From the NCBI GenBank assembly GCA_009843005.1, contig VYEH01000145.1, positions 1 to 6,068 of the forward strand: a DNA stretch of 6,068 nt, written 5' to 3'. Origin of the DNA: Pseudomonadota bacterium. GTDB lineage: Bacteria; Pseudomonadota; Gammaproteobacteria; Steroidobacterales; Rariloculaceae. A program made the translations under genes and the position numbers. Shown one piece after another: positions 5,352 to 6,068 of this stretch. Numbering within the stretch: position 1 is the first letter of the stretch; each line of letters begins with the position of its first letter. The notes below the pieces were generated by a model. The model had not been told where the DNA came from. It did not search any database and worked only from the letters and a program-made list of their open reading frames with translations.

Positions 5352-5357
5352 TGTCAT
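5345..5357. repeat. Perfect palindrome ATGACA-A-TGTCAT, possible operator
   Basis: Six-base arms flank one central base. The palindrome lies between the divergent hydrolase cluster and hisC and covers the putative -35 element of the cluster promoter. A dimeric repressor bound here would block that promoter. No regulator gene is in the window to assign it to. Confidence 0.35.
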
Positions 5358-5399
5358 GTTTGTAATGTATCGAGCGAGCGGTCTGTATCCTAGTGCGCC

Positions 5400-6068
5400 A
5401 TGACAACCGTTACGCCACACCCTGGAGTGCTTCGAATCCGCCCATACATGGTCCTTGAGGACGCGGGCGGCGGGACGCACATCGAAATCAACATTGCCTC
5501 TAACGAAAACGCATTCGGCGCAAGCCCGGCGGCCATTGCTGCCGGCATTGAGGCCATGCGGGGCATCGAGCGATATTCCGAGCACGCGGAGAAAACGCTT
5601 GCGGATGCGATTGCCAAACACTCCGATCTGAATCCCGACGGTGTCGTCTGCGGTTTCGGCTCCGATGATCTGCTGGCACGAACGGCCCGCATCTTTCTCT
5701 CCCCCGGGGACGAGTTAATCCACAGCGCCAACGGCTACCAGAAAATTCCCAACTATGCCTACGCTAACGGTGCAGATGCCGTCGCCGCGCCGGACAGGGA
5801 ATTCACGGCGGATGTTGACTCGATACTGAACTGCGTCACCGACCGTACACGCATCGTCATGATCGCCAACCCCGACAACCCCACCGGCTCGTACGTATCC
5901 GGCAAGGAAGTCAGGCGGTTACACGCAGGATTGCCGCACAACGTGGTGCTCGTGCTGGATTCAGCCTATCTGGAATACGTCGAAGCAGAGGACTACGAAA
6001 ACCCGGCTGGACTGGTGGAAGAGACGGACAACGTCATCATGACCCGTACGTTTTCGAAGATATACGGA
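5400..6068 (+). CDS. hisC: Histidinol-phosphate aminotransferase, truncated by window end
   Basis: The first 223 codons of a class-II-type fold-I PLP aminotransferase. HisC transfers an amino group from glutamate to imidazole-acetol phosphate in histidine synthesis, in the cytoplasm. Family landmarks are the N-terminal IRPYMVLE segment, ASNEN (33-37), the cofactor-phosphate loop GSDD (87-90), Tyr113 and NPDNPTG with Asn160. They continue with DSAYLEY giving Asp187 and Tyr190, and TRTFSKIYG with the Schiff-base lysine Lys220, three residues before the edge. An in-frame TAG at 5391-5393 sits just upstream, so translation starts at the ATG at 5400 or at Met17. No Shine-Dalgarno is visible. A TATCCT at 5386-5391 could be a -10 element, which would make the mRNA nearly leaderless (weak evidence). 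No other his gene is visible. A related aminotransferase of the HisC/CobD group is possible, but the motifs favour HisC. Confidence 0.85.
   Translation, partial: MTTVTPHPGVLRIRPYMVLEDAGGGTHIEINIASNENAFGASPAAIAAGIEAMRGIERYSEHAEKTLADAIAKHSDLNPDGVVCGFGSDDLLARTARIFLSPGDELIHSANGYQKIPNYAYANGADAVAAPDREFTADVDSILNCVTDRTRIVMIANPDNPTGSYVSGKEVRRLHAGLPHNVVLVLDSAYLEYVEAEDYENPAGLVEETDNVIMTRTFSKIYG

Noticed and set aside
5286..5621. N-terminal extension of the lipoprotein hydrolase by 112 codons
   Set aside because: The extension runs antisense through hisC and would bury the lipoprotein signal peptide inside the protein; the ATG at 5285 has its own ribosome site.
5390..5731. Minus-strand open frame of 113 codons
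   Set aside because: It lies antisense to hisC, whose motifs are unambiguous, and resembles no known protein.
1..6068. CRISPR arrays, tRNA or rRNA genes, insertion sequences
   Set aside because: I looked for regularly spaced repeats, tRNA-like cloverleaf ends and transposase motifs with terminal inverted repeats and saw none.

Overview
The window looks like high-GC chromosomal DNA from a Gram-negative bacterium. It holds the start of a TonB-dependent outer-membrane receptor, a lipobox lipoprotein and a Sec-exported enzyme, which together require an outer membrane and a periplasm. The style of the TonB receptor and the DUF2946-like small protein fits Proteobacteria, most likely an environmental gammaproteobacterium. 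The taxon is an inference, not something read from a marker gene. Gene density is high and there is no gene-free stretch longer than about 150 bases.

Left part (1-1332): on the minus strand, a small DUF2946-like membrane protein with a CxxC motif (213-512) precedes a TonB-dependent receptor, of which only the first 46 codons are inside the window (1-138). This pairing suggests metal uptake or handling, with copper the usual association. Divergent from it, a roughly seven-helix membrane protein of unknown function runs on the plus strand (622-1332).

Central part (1371-5285): three minus-strand genes for exported enzymes. In transcription order they are a lipoprotein alpha/beta hydrolase (5285 to 4047), a membrane-anchored six-bladed beta-propeller resembling peptidyl-alpha-hydroxyglycine alpha-amidating lyase, PAL (4024 to 2714), and a second, soluble periplasmic alpha/beta hydrolase that is a clear paralog of the first (2564 to 1371). 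Both hydrolases resemble Alcaligenes esterase 713, with a Ser-Glu-His triad. The propeller keeps the positions corresponding to the zinc-binding histidines and the catalytic Arg/Tyr of animal PAL. The first two genes are 22 bp apart and probably cotranscribed. The third follows a 149-bp gap that carries short dyad repeats. This envelope enzyme set (esterase, alpha-hydroxyamide lyase-like propeller, esterase) is the most interesting part of the window; its substrate cannot be read from the sequence.

Right part (5400-6068): a divergently transcribed hisC-type histidinol-phosphate aminotransferase, cut off by the window end just after its catalytic lysine. The 114-bp intergenic region before it contains a plausible promoter for the enzyme cluster, overlapped by a perfect 13-bp palindrome.
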